Origin: Nitrospirales bacterium
GTDB taxonomy: Bacteria > Nitrospirota > Nitrospiria > Nitrospirales > UBA8639
DNA: 8,128 nt
Direction: 5' to 3'
NCBI GenBank assembly: GCA_013817135.1
Contig: JACDDF010000072.1
Span: 1-8,128 of the forward strand
In this document: positions 1 through 6,511 of the stretch, piece by piece
Numbering within the stretch: position 1 is the first letter of the stretch
Layout: each line of letters starts with the position of its first letter
The notes under the pieces: model-generated
What the model was told of the DNA's origin: nothing
Database searches by the model: none
Seen by the model: the letters and a program-made list of their open reading frames with translations, nothing else
Position numbers and translations under genes: made by a program

Positions 1-1079
1 CTCCAGCCCCATCTCCCCAAATAAACGAACAACCTCCCTTGAAAGACCAGGCCCCGTTATTTGAAAATCTTCGAATGCCCCCTATTGCTCCACAAATTTC
101 GCGCCCGGAACGCTTACATTCTTCACAACCGTTAGTCGTTCCCAAGCCTTATCCAACGCCATCTCCCAAACAGGCTACACCCCCAACTACTGTTCCTCCG
201 GAGCCTCAGGATTCGGTATCACAACATCAGCCTCCTAAAATTGAACCAACTGTCAAGCTAGCTCCTATGCTACCGGAGTTGAGTTCGGTGACCCCGTTTA
301 AGATGTCCGAAAAAGAAAGAAAGTCCAACGACGCTTCTCCATCAAGTAATCTTGAGGAATCTCTCAAACGAACCCTACCGACAATACCGACACCTGCACC
401 AACTCGAAAAATCAAAAAACTCCCCAAATCCGCAACGCCGCAACAGGAAAATCCTTTCGCCCCTGAAATCTCCGCTCCTCAATTAGCCCAAATTGCTCCA
501 TCCCAACCACTGGAAAAACCTTTCCAACGTGAAAAAATGTCAGATATGATGAAGCAATTACTGGAAGAAGCTACAGCCCCCAATTTGAAACTGTCTCCAG
601 CCTCACCACCCCCTCAACAACCGGGGTCCTCTTCTTCCACACTGACCAAACCGGTGCAGTCAGAAATGGATCAACGAATTGCTAAATTATCCATTCCCAA
701 CGTCACGCCGGTGGAATCGATTAAAAATCGCCTCCAACTCCTGGAAGTGCAAACCACTTCAAATTCCAGGAATACTGCCGTTCAGTCTTCTGCGGGAACA
801 AATCATTATTATGGAATGATCCAGGACCTCATTCAGGATCAGTGGAGAAGGACCCCACTCGTCGCAAATGCTCCGTTAGTGCTGCTCAAATTCCGTATTG
901 TTCGATCTGGAGAAATTTCCCAGATTCGCATTGATAAAAGTTCAGGAAATGGATATTACGATTCCGCCGCTCAACGGGCCGTGTATGCGGTCAACCCGTT
1001 ACCACCATTTCCGCCTGATATTTCGGATTCATTCCTGGAGGTGCGTTTTCAATTTATTAAAACGGATCAAAAGGATTAG
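1..1079 (+). CDS. TonB/TolA-type periplasm-spanning energy transducer, C-terminal part (5' partial)
   Basis: The reading frame is open from the left edge (first whole codon at base 3), so the protein begins upstream; the TTG at 39 is an internal leucine codon with no ribosome binding site. About 265 codons of proline-, serine- and lysine-rich low-complexity sequence come first, as expected for a linker crossing the periplasm. The last ~90 residues (from about base 800) form a TonB/TolA C-terminal domain: YYGMIQDLIQDQW, then a strand ending LLKFRIVRSGEI, then SSGNGYYDSAAQRAV and PLPPFPPD before a final VRFQF strand. In this family that fold contacts the outer-membrane partner, while a missing N-terminal helix would anchor the protein and meet a TolQ/ExbB motor. 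Lying 20 bases before tolB, it occupies the tolA position. The domain resembles TonB-family C-termini more than E. coli TolA, so I give no symbol; functional TolA is an inference from context. Confidence 0.85.
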   Translation, partial: PAPSPQINEQPPLKDQAPLFENLRMPPIAPQISRPERLHSSQPLVVPKPYPTPSPKQATPPTTVPPEPQDSVSQHQPPKIEPTVKLAPMLPELSSVTPFKMSEKERKSNDASPSSNLEESLKRTLPTIPTPAPTRKIKKLPKSATPQQENPFAPEISAPQLAQIAPSQPLEKPFQREKMSDMMKQLLEEATAPNLKLSPASPPPQQPGSSSSTLTKPVQSEMDQRIAKLSIPNVTPVESIKNRLQLLEVQTTSNSRNTAVQSSAGTNHYYGMIQDLIQDQWRRTPLVANAPLVLLKFRIVRSGEISQIRIDKSSGNGYYDSAAQRAVYAVNPLPPFPPDISDSFLEVRFQFIKTDQKD

Positions 1080-1099
1080 TTAAGGACACCAGGTATATT

Positions 1100-2458
1100 A
1101 TGAAGAATGCACTCAAACCTCTGTATGCCATTCTGGCTCTTCTTGCCTTTTCTGTTATTTCCGTATCACCAGCCTCTCTTCATGGAGAGGAAGCGGACCT
1201 CAAAGCCACACGTTCAGAGTTTCAAAAAATCCCTATTTGGGTAATGGGGTTCTCGCCCGTTCAACGGGATACCGGTCTTTCAGAAGACATCGAGACTCAG
1301 GTCGCATCCATCCTTAAGGCGGATCTCAAACGCTCGCAAATATTTTCAATTGCTGAATTACCTCCTGCCAAAGGGGATTTTTCTGACAATAAATGCATGA
1401 GTCTTTCATCAAATTTGGCACCGCACTTCCAAAAAGTGACGGTCTCTACCTGGGGGAGAATAGGAGTAGGAGGGACATCAAACGGAGTCCATGGACTTAT
1501 TCTGGATGCCTGCGCATTTGATCCCGGACAACAGGATGTATTGACTGGGAAACGGTACTTTTCCCTCAAAACGACAGAAGCCCTCACTCGATTAATGGCC
1601 CATCGGTGGGCAGACGAACTAGTCTATCGGTATACCGGCGAGCAGGGCATTGCCAGAACGAAAATCGCATTTGTAGGTCAAAAAGAGAATGGACGAGAGC
1701 TTTTTGTCATGGATTACGATGGATATGATCCGCAACAGGTCACCGCTGACGGGTATTTAAACCTCATGCCTACCTGGGCCCCGGACCGGAAATCGCTTAT
1801 TTACACCGCATATCGTGATCGCAAACAACTCATTATAAAAAGGGAATTGGCTACCGGTCGGGAAGAAATTTTGGTTTCGCCAGCCAGCCTGAACATTACG
1901 GCCACCTTTGCTCCTAATGGAAAATCTATTGCCTATTCCGCTGCCCAAGATGGCAACTCGGATCTATATCAGATAGAATTGGACAGTAGAAGCGTGAAGC
2001 AGTTAACCTCCCACAATAGCGCAGATTTGTCCCCGTCATGGTCTCGAGACGGGCGACATCTGGCCTTCACCTCGGATCGGGGAGGCCGCCCCCAAATTTA
2101 CATCATGGATGCCGAAGGCTTGAATGTCCGTCGCTTAACCTATGATGGAGACTACAACGCGGCGCCAGCATGGTCTCCAAAGGGAGATTGGATCGTCTAT
2201 GTGTGCCGGGTGCCAAGCGAGGGATTTAAATTATGCCGCATCAGTGCGAATGGGGAACAACGGAAACAAATCACCAACGGGCAAAGCATTGATGACTCTC
2301 CGTCCTGGGCTCCAAATGGACGCCATATTGTCTTTAGTTCGATTCGAAGAGGAGAAAGTCAATTATACATCATCACTAGCGAGGGAGCAGGATTGGAGAA
2401 AATTTCCTTGGCAGGAGAACATCTCAGCTCTCCCTCCTGGTCGCCATTTCAACCATAA
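1100..2458 (+). CDS. tolB: Tol-Pal system beta-propeller protein TolB
   Basis: Encodes 452 residues, close to the ~430 of E. coli TolB. TolB is the periplasmic protein that shuttles between Pal and TolA/OmpF-type partners. Residues 1 to about 30 form a Sec signal peptide (K2 and K6, then a hydrophobic run ending in SVSPAS). An N-terminal alpha/beta domain follows to about residue 180. The rest is a six-bladed propeller of PD40/WD40-like repeats, seen as MPTWAPDRKSLIY, ATFAPNGKSIAY, SPSWSRDGRHLAFTSDRGG, APAWSPKGDWIVY and SPSWAPNGRHIVF. The chain ends SPSWSPF, matching the FPAWSPY ending of E. coli TolB. The LFVMDYDGYD segment opening the propeller is also family-typical. ATG at 1100 is preceded by AAGGA at 1082-1086, rather distant, and AGG at 1091. 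Two cysteine pairs (C99/C138 and C369/C379) are notable for a periplasmic protein. The gene lies 20 bases after the TonB/TolA-like gene and 44 before the preferred pal start, so all three are probably one operon. Confidence 0.97.
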   Translation: MKNALKPLYAILALLAFSVISVSPASLHGEEADLKATRSEFQKIPIWVMGFSPVQRDTGLSEDIETQVASILKADLKRSQIFSIAELPPAKGDFSDNKCMSLSSNLAPHFQKVTVSTWGRIGVGGTSNGVHGLILDACAFDPGQQDVLTGKRYFSLKTTEALTRLMAHRWADELVYRYTGEQGIARTKIAFVGQKENGRELFVMDYDGYDPQQVTADGYLNLMPTWAPDRKSLIYTAYRDRKQLIIKRELATGREEILVSPASLNITATFAPNGKSIAYSAAQDGNSDLYQIELDSRSVKQLTSHNSADLSPSWSRDGRHLAFTSDRGGRPQIYIMDAEGLNVRRLTYDGDYNAAPAWSPKGDWIVYVCRVPSEGFKLCRISANGEQRKQITNGQSIDDSPSWAPNGRHIVFSSIRRGESQLYIITSEGAGLEKISLAGEHLSSPSWSPFQP

Positions 2459-2490
2459 TTAACGAAACAACAACCGTGATAGTCCAAAAA

Positions 2491-2495
2491 AGGAG
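2491..2495 (+). promoter_or_regulatory. Ribosome binding site deciding the pal start
   Basis: AGGAG lies 7 bases before ATG at 2503. The longer reading frame from GTG at 2476 has no such site and would add nine mostly polar residues ahead of the signal peptide, so ATG 2503 is preferred. Confidence 0.75.
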
Positions 2496-2502
2496 TCGTT
2501 CC

Positions 2503-3540
2503 ATGCGCCCAGCCATTCATGTGATTTCACTACTTGGCATTCTCAGTCTTTCACTCGTCAGTATGTCGGGATGTGGGGAAAAACGGATCCACGTTTCCAC
2601 CGCCTCCGGTTCCCCAGGCGAAGAGACTGGGGCATCAGCATCAGACGCCGATTCAGCGAGGGTAGCAGGAACCTCAATTGATGAATCTTCGCTGCCAGGG
2701 CAAGGCACTTCCACCGAGGAAGTTCGGGCAGATGCCGTTGAACCAATCGCTCCGGTTGATCCTCTCGATTTTGGCTACGACCCCAATCATATGGATCAAT
2801 GGTTCAAGCATAACCCCCAAGCTGGTAATTCTTCTGACAAAGGCTCTGAATCTGACACCAGCAATGCCAGTTCGTTGACACCGCTCAACGATGGGAATGA
2901 CATCGCAACCCAAGGGAATGACATTTCACCCCAAGGGAATGACGTTTCACCCCAAGGGAATGACATTTCATCCCACGAGAATGACATCGCAACTCAATCC
3001 ATTTCTTCAAGCATGAACGGCTCATCTCAATACCCAACAGAGTCGTCCCCCTCTACTTCCGAGACGGAATTTCAAAATGTTCTCTCGAATCTGCCAGGGC
3101 ACACGGAACCCATTCCAGAAACGTTTCAAGTAGCGAAAGCTGAACCGTCAGAGATCATTCGAGAGCAGTTGGATAAAATTCAAGAGGAAGAATTGGCCAC
3201 AGTATCTGCCGGCTTAGAGGATGTATTTTTTCAATTTGATAGTTGGTCTCTCACCGCAGAAGCTAAGGATTCCCTCGAACGGGACATGGCCTGGCTCACC
3301 AACGATCCCTCCTCACTTTTAATTATTGAAGGACATTCTGATCAACGTGGAACGCAGGCCTATAACATGGTGCTTGGTAAAAAACGAGCCATGGCCGTTC
3401 GGGATTTTCTCTCTCAATTGGGTGTTGATCCTTCACGATTGACCGTCATTTCTTATGGGAAAGACAAACCCTTTTGTCAGGATATCTCAGAGGTGTGTCA
3501 TCAATTAAACCGGCGCGGGCATTTGCTCGTTCAAAATTAG
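2503..3540 (+). CDS. pal: Peptidoglycan-associated outer-membrane lipoprotein Pal with extended linker
   Basis: Encodes 345 residues from ATG 2503 (354 if read from GTG 2476). Pal is an outer-membrane lipoprotein whose OmpA-like domain holds peptidoglycan and which binds TolB. Residues 1-24 are a lipoprotein signal ending VSMSGC, with C24 the predicted lipidated residue. Residues ~25-237 are an acidic, Ser/Asn/Gln-rich low-complexity linker containing five tandem seven-residue repeats. The OmpA-like domain runs from about residue 238 (EDVFFQFDSW) to the end. It contains GHSDQRGTQAYNMVLGKKRA, in which D280 and R295 have the 15-residue spacing of the Asp and Arg that bind diaminopimelate in characterised OmpA-like domains. 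Close to the C-terminus are C325 and C332 and an NRR motif. Length is the oddity: E. coli Pal is about 173 residues, and nearly all the excess is linker. The start of the folded domain is clear, so the identification is firm; a generic OmpA-family lipoprotein is excluded mainly by position after tolB. Confidence 0.95.
   Translation: MRPAIHVISLLGILSLSLVSMSGCGEKRIHVSTASGSPGEETGASASDADSARVAGTSIDESSLPGQGTSTEEVRADAVEPIAPVDPLDFGYDPNHMDQWFKHNPQAGNSSDKGSESDTSNASSLTPLNDGNDIATQGNDISPQGNDVSPQGNDISSHENDIATQSISSSMNGSSQYPTESSPSTSETEFQNVLSNLPGHTEPIPETFQVAKAEPSEIIREQLDKIQEEELATVSAGLEDVFFQFDSWSLTAEAKDSLERDMAWLTNDPSSLLIIEGHSDQRGTQAYNMVLGKKRAMAVRDFLSQLGVDPSRLTVISYGKDKPFCQDISEVCHQLNRRGHLLVQN
2893..2997 (+). repeat. 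Five tandem 21-bp repeats in the pal linker
   Basis: Units start at 2893, 2914, 2935, 2956 and 2977, each encoding seven residues of the pattern [GE]-N-D-[IV]-[AS]-[TPS]-[QH]. The middle units are near-identical in DNA: units 2 and 3 differ by one base (ATT versus GTT). Units 1 and 5 both encode NDIATQ after their first residue. The repeats stay in frame, so gain or loss of units would change linker length without breaking the gene. This fits recent expansion by slippage or unequal recombination. Confidence 0.95.
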
Positions 3541-3573
3541 CCACCCCTTAACCGACCAGTTTCCATAAACCAT

Positions 3574-3580
3574 GGAGGAG
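3574..3580 (+). promoter_or_regulatory. Strong ribosome binding site before the coiled-coil lipoprotein gene
   Basis: GGAGGAG ends 9 bases before GTG 3590, supporting that non-ATG start. An ATG at 3572 is in the same frame but is followed at once by a stop codon (ATG GAG GAG TAA), so it cannot be the start. Confidence 0.75.
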
Positions 3581-3589
3581 TAATTACAA

Positions 3590-5389
3590 GTGAAGACCGG
3601 GTTGACCTTGCAATATCCCTCAAGAGAGTGGGCATCCTCCTCGGCCCTCAAACAGATCGTGGCATATGGAGTTTGCAGTTTATTAGCTACTGGTTGCGTG
3701 GCACAACAAGCCGACCTGGCCCGAATTCAAAAAGATTTAGAACGACAAATTACCGACATCAAAAATGAGAAACAAGCTCTGGTTTTGCAAGTTGATGAAA
3801 CCAAGACGCAACTCATCAAGATGAATGAGGACGCACAAAAAACTCGTGGCAATCTGGCTTCTATTAATCAGAAAGCCACCCTTCTCCAAGAAAAAGATGT
3901 CGCCGGGTTATATGGAAAACTTGAAGAAACAGAAAAAAGCCTCCAAGATCTCCAAAAGGACTATACGAACCAAACAAAGGCCTTGAAATCTGATGTCCAA
4001 TCGATCCAAGCCACGATTCAGACCCATGGGAAAGACCTCTTGACGGCGAAAACCCAGAATGAGACTCTTTCCCAACAAAATGAGACTCTTGCCCAACAGG
4101 TTGATAAAAACAATCAAGCATTAACCACGAACATGGGCGAATTTCAGAACTCCCTTTCCCAATTTAAAGAAACACTGACAAGCCTCGGAACAACGATTGG
4201 ACAGGTCCAAACAGATTTGTCAGGACAACGGCAAGACCTGGGAACCGTGCAATCTCGCACAGAAGAACTGTCTGGTTCGATGCTTCAGGTTCAGGGAGGT
4301 CTAGGGAAATCCAGAGAGTTGTTCAGTGCCAGACTTGATGAACAATCAAGACAAGTTATACAGTTGCAAAATGAGGTCACGATCCTGCAAGACAAACTCG
4401 CCGCCGACACCCAAGCGCTTCGGACCTATCTGGAAAAGGATGTGAATGCAGCCATTGCCCGGTTAGTTGCCGATATTAATACCCACCAAGGCCCCATGTT
4501 AGTTCAGATTGATTCCTTACAAAAAGATATGGAAGCTTTGGGGACCCACGTACAAGCGGATGCCTCTCACGTGCAGGATCTATCCCAATCAGTGCTCAAG
4601 CTTCGCGAAGCCCAGGAAGTCATGGGGAGTTTACTCGGGAAACGCGGAGATGAAATTATTCAACATGCCGGACGACTTTCGGAACGCATGAATACGGTTG
4701 AATCACACCAAACCGTACTGACCGAACAATTCCAATCCAATACCCAAAAAACTTCAGCCCATCTGACAGAGGTGAATGCGAGCCTCAACTCCATTACTCA
4801 AGCTCTTGATCAAGCCAGGCAATCACTCTCCAGTCGCCTGGCCAAACAAGAAGAGACGGGACAAGCACTCAATCAGTCGGTTCAACAACTTCAACAGTTG
4901 AAACGAGACGTCCAAGACCAAAAACAACAAGTGCAAACCGTCAACCAACTCACAGATCAACTCAACCAGACGGTCGACCGCATTGGCTCACGATTAAAAG
5001 ACCTGGAAACTCACGAATCCGGGCTGGTTGGGAAAATTGACTCTGACACCCAGATGACCAATACCCACCTCCAAGAAGTCAACAGCGGAATCCAATCGGT
5101 CGCCCAAGCACTCGAAAATGTCAGTTCGAAGCTGAATGCTCGCATTGAAAACCAAGAACAGCGGCTGAATCGAGCCATGACCGCTTTTCAACAAGTCCAG
5201 GGTACCGCTGATACCTCACAAACCAATCTGACCCACCTCAATCAGTTAACAGAAACCGTCAATAAATTGCGTGATGTGATTAATACCATTGGGACCAAAT
5301 TAGGTGAGCGGGTGGACCAGCATGAAGATCGCCTAGGCCAATTGGCCCAGAGGGTAAATCGCTTTCAAAGCCCCAAACCGCAAAAATAG
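3590..5389 (+). CDS. Large coiled-coil probable lipoprotein between pal and cpoB, function unknown
   Basis: I do not recognise a named family. The 599-residue product starts at GTG with a strong Shine-Dalgarno. Its first 36 residues look like a lipoprotein signal with a long n-region (K2, R12, K21), a hydrophobic stretch from about residue 23, and LLATGC with C36 as the likely lipidated residue. The remainder, about 41-590, is almost uninterrupted predicted alpha-helical coiled coil: rich in Gln, Leu, Thr, Asn, Glu and Lys, poor in Pro and aromatics, with no catalytic motif. Residues 385-588 contain a degenerate 102-residue repeat in two copies, and 157-170 a duplicated heptad (NETLSQQ/NETLAQQ). 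The mature start (C36 then LARIQKDL) resembles that of CpoB downstream (C22 then LTDIQKQV), but no TPR domain follows. Position 49 bases after pal suggests cotranscription and an envelope role, perhaps a spacer, tether or scaffold; that is inference. Generic coiled-coil resemblance to chemotaxis receptors or filament proteins is likely to be compositional. Confidence 0.85.
   Translation: MKTGLTLQYPSREWASSSALKQIVAYGVCSLLATGCVAQQADLARIQKDLERQITDIKNEKQALVLQVDETKTQLIKMNEDAQKTRGNLASINQKATLLQEKDVAGLYGKLEETEKSLQDLQKDYTNQTKALKSDVQSIQATIQTHGKDLLTAKTQNETLSQQNETLAQQVDKNNQALTTNMGEFQNSLSQFKETLTSLGTTIGQVQTDLSGQRQDLGTVQSRTEELSGSMLQVQGGLGKSRELFSARLDEQSRQVIQLQNEVTILQDKLAADTQALRTYLEKDVNAAIARLVADINTHQGPMLVQIDSLQKDMEALGTHVQADASHVQDLSQSVLKLREAQEVMGSLLGKRGDEIIQHAGRLSERMNTVESHQTVLTEQFQSNTQKTSAHLTEVNASLNSITQALDQARQSLSSRLAKQEETGQALNQSVQQLQQLKRDVQDQKQQVQTVNQLTDQLNQTVDRIGSRLKDLETHESGLVGKIDSDTQMTNTHLQEVNSGIQSVAQALENVSSKLNARIENQEQRLNRAMTAFQQVQGTADTSQTNLTHLNQLTETVNKLRDVINTIGTKLGERVDQHEDRLGQLAQRVNRFQSPKPQK
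4058..4099 (+). repeat. 21-bp direct tandem duplication in the coiled-coil gene
   Basis: Units 4058-4078 and 4079-4099 differ at only two bases (TCC/GCC and CAA/CAG) and encode NETLSQQ then NETLAQQ. Seven residues is one heptad of a coiled coil, so the duplication keeps helical register. Confidence 0.9.
4742..5353 (+). repeat. Two degenerate 306-base (102-residue) repeats in the coiled-coil gene
   Basis: Copy 1 is 4742-5047 (residues 385-486) and copy 2 is 5048-5353 (487-588). The copies open with TQKTSAHLTEVN and TQMTNTHLQEVN; by hand alignment 16 of the first 38 residues are identical. Later segments also match (VNQLTDQLNQTV with LNQLTETVNKL; IGSRLKDLETHE with IGTKLGERVDQHE). The ~25 residues before copy 1 (LSERMNTVESHQ onward) match the end of each copy, so the array probably extends leftward in more decayed form. 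Confidence 0.75.
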
Positions 5390-5454
5390 GGTACATCATT
5401 CCTTAATATTCTCAAGGAAAGGCCGAGCATATCTTTATACTGTCATATCCCCCT

Positions 5455-5484
5455 TTGTCTAAACGCCCTGGCAATTGATAAGAT
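5455..5484 (+). promoter_or_regulatory. Candidate sigma70-type promoter upstream of cpoB
   Basis: A -35-like TTGTCT (5455-5460) is followed after 18 bases by TAAGAT (5479-5484), with TG one base upstream as in an extended -10. Each hexamer matches consensus at four of six positions. It lies in the 158-base gap before cpoB, the longest in the window, so cpoB and mutL may have their own promoter. Such weak matches also occur by chance in AT-richer gaps. Confidence 0.3.
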
Positions 5485-5547
5485 ACAAGTTAAAGGGTAA
5501 TTGGTTCCCTAATACCAGACATCTTTTGTAGCCAAAGCCGGTATTTC

Positions 5548-6453
5548 ATGACTCACACATTTTCCAAAGCGGCCATTTTTATAGGGTTATCCCTCACGGG
5601 CGGATGGGGTTGCGCAACAGAGCCCAATCTCACTGACATCCAAAAACAAGTCCAAACACTCATGATCCAACAGGAAGCGTCCCACAAGCAGGAACAACAA
5701 ATTATCGACCGAATGGAGACGGTTGAATCGCAATTGGACGAACATGATTTCTTAGTGGGAGAACTCATTAAAACAGAAGAAGAGGCTAGTCTGGATACTC
5801 GACACCTTTTGGAAAAGCTCGAACGGACCAGTACTATGCTCCGAGAACAAATTGAACAAACCCGTTCCACCACTCAACGCCGTGATCAAGACCTGTCCAT
5901 TCGGGTAAAGGCTCTGGAGGGCCGCATAGACAACGTGATTCATCAATCTCGTTCTGTGTCGGAGTCCCCGGAAGCCACTACTCCCAACCCTACAAGCCCT
6001 GCTCCCAATCCGAAGGAGACCCAGACGGGATTACCCGCAGCACCTGCATCCCCTGGAGAACGCGCGGGAGCGGAAAACGAGGCGTCGGCTTTTCGGTCAG
6101 CCTATAAGGTTTTTCTCAACGGAAATTATGACCGGGCCTCGGTGGAATTCAAACGATTTGTCACAAATTATCCTTCGACCACCTTAACCCCTCAAGCCTA
6201 TTACTACCTTGGGGAATCGTTCTACGTGCAAAAACACTATGACCCTGCCAAGCAAGCCCTAGAACACGTCATCAGCCACTATCCCAGCAGCAAATATCGG
6301 AGCCAAGCTTTATATAAGCTTGGACAGATAATGCTTGAGATCGACCAACGATCAAAAGCTCAGGAACTGTGGAACTCCATCATCCAAGATTACCCGGATT
6401 CACCAGAATCCACCCAAGCGAAAGACCAATTAAAAAAATCCGGGCTGTCTTGA
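5548..6453 (+). CDS. cpoB: Cell division coordinator CpoB (YbgF), TPR protein of the Tol-Pal system
   Basis: Encodes 301 residues; E. coli CpoB is about 263. In E. coli the protein binds TolA in the periplasm and couples PBP1B-driven peptidoglycan synthesis to Tol-driven outer-membrane constriction. Residues 1-21 are a signal sequence. Residues ~25-115 are a coiled coil matching the TolA-binding trimerisation region of the family, and ~130-170 a Pro/Ala/Ser linker. From about 175 to 295 come three TPR units of the YbgF type: SAYKVFLNGNYDRASVEF, then YYYLGESFYVQKHYDPAKQA, then ALYKLGQIMLEIDQRSKAQE, with the usual YP turns (TNYPSTT, SHYPSSK, QDYPDSP). The signal ends GGWGC, a weak lipobox with C22, so this version may be lipidated, whereas E. 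coli CpoB is soluble. No clear Shine-Dalgarno precedes ATG 5548. It is the last recognisable Tol-Pal gene here. Confidence 0.95.
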   Translation: MTHTFSKAAIFIGLSLTGGWGCATEPNLTDIQKQVQTLMIQQEASHKQEQQIIDRMETVESQLDEHDFLVGELIKTEEEASLDTRHLLEKLERTSTMLREQIEQTRSTTQRRDQDLSIRVKALEGRIDNVIHQSRSVSESPEATTPNPTSPAPNPKETQTGLPAAPASPGERAGAENEASAFRSAYKVFLNGNYDRASVEFKRFVTNYPSTTLTPQAYYYLGESFYVQKHYDPAKQALEHVISHYPSSKYRSQALYKLGQIMLEIDQRSKAQELWNSIIQDYPDSPESTQAKDQLKKSGLS

Positions 6454-6511
6454 TTCTCTGCAAGTCTTCGCATTCTACTTTTCACCCTAATCACCTTGTG
6501 CTTTGAATCCC

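Noticed and set aside
39..41. TTG as the start of the first gene
   Set aside because: The same frame is open through base 3 with the same proline-rich composition, and there is no ribosome binding site; the gene is truncated by the window edge.
2142..2462. Second + strand frame overlapping the end of tolB
   Set aside because: The overlapped tolB frame encodes conserved propeller blades; the alternative product has no recognisable features.
2476..2502. GTG 2476 as the start of pal
   Set aside because: It adds nine polar residues before the signal peptide and has no Shine-Dalgarno, while ATG 2503 has AGGAG at a good distance.
2893..2997. Direct repeats as a possible CRISPR array
   Set aside because: The units are contiguous with no spacers, and lie in frame inside pal.
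3864..4121. Minus-strand open frames of 69 and 85 codons inside the coiled-coil gene
   Set aside because: They lie opposite a strongly supported coding frame and their composition mirrors the sense codons; no ribosome binding site or recognisable domain.
5399..5419. Hairpin TTCCTT-(9)-AAGGAA just after the coiled-coil gene as a terminator
   Set aside because: The six-base-pair stem is AT-rich and is followed by AGGCCG, not a T-run, so it is not a convincing intrinsic terminator.
5553..5873. Minus-strand 106-codon open frame inside cpoB
   Set aside because: Serine- and cysteine-rich shadow of the Gln/Glu-rich sense strand, fully contained in a well-identified gene.
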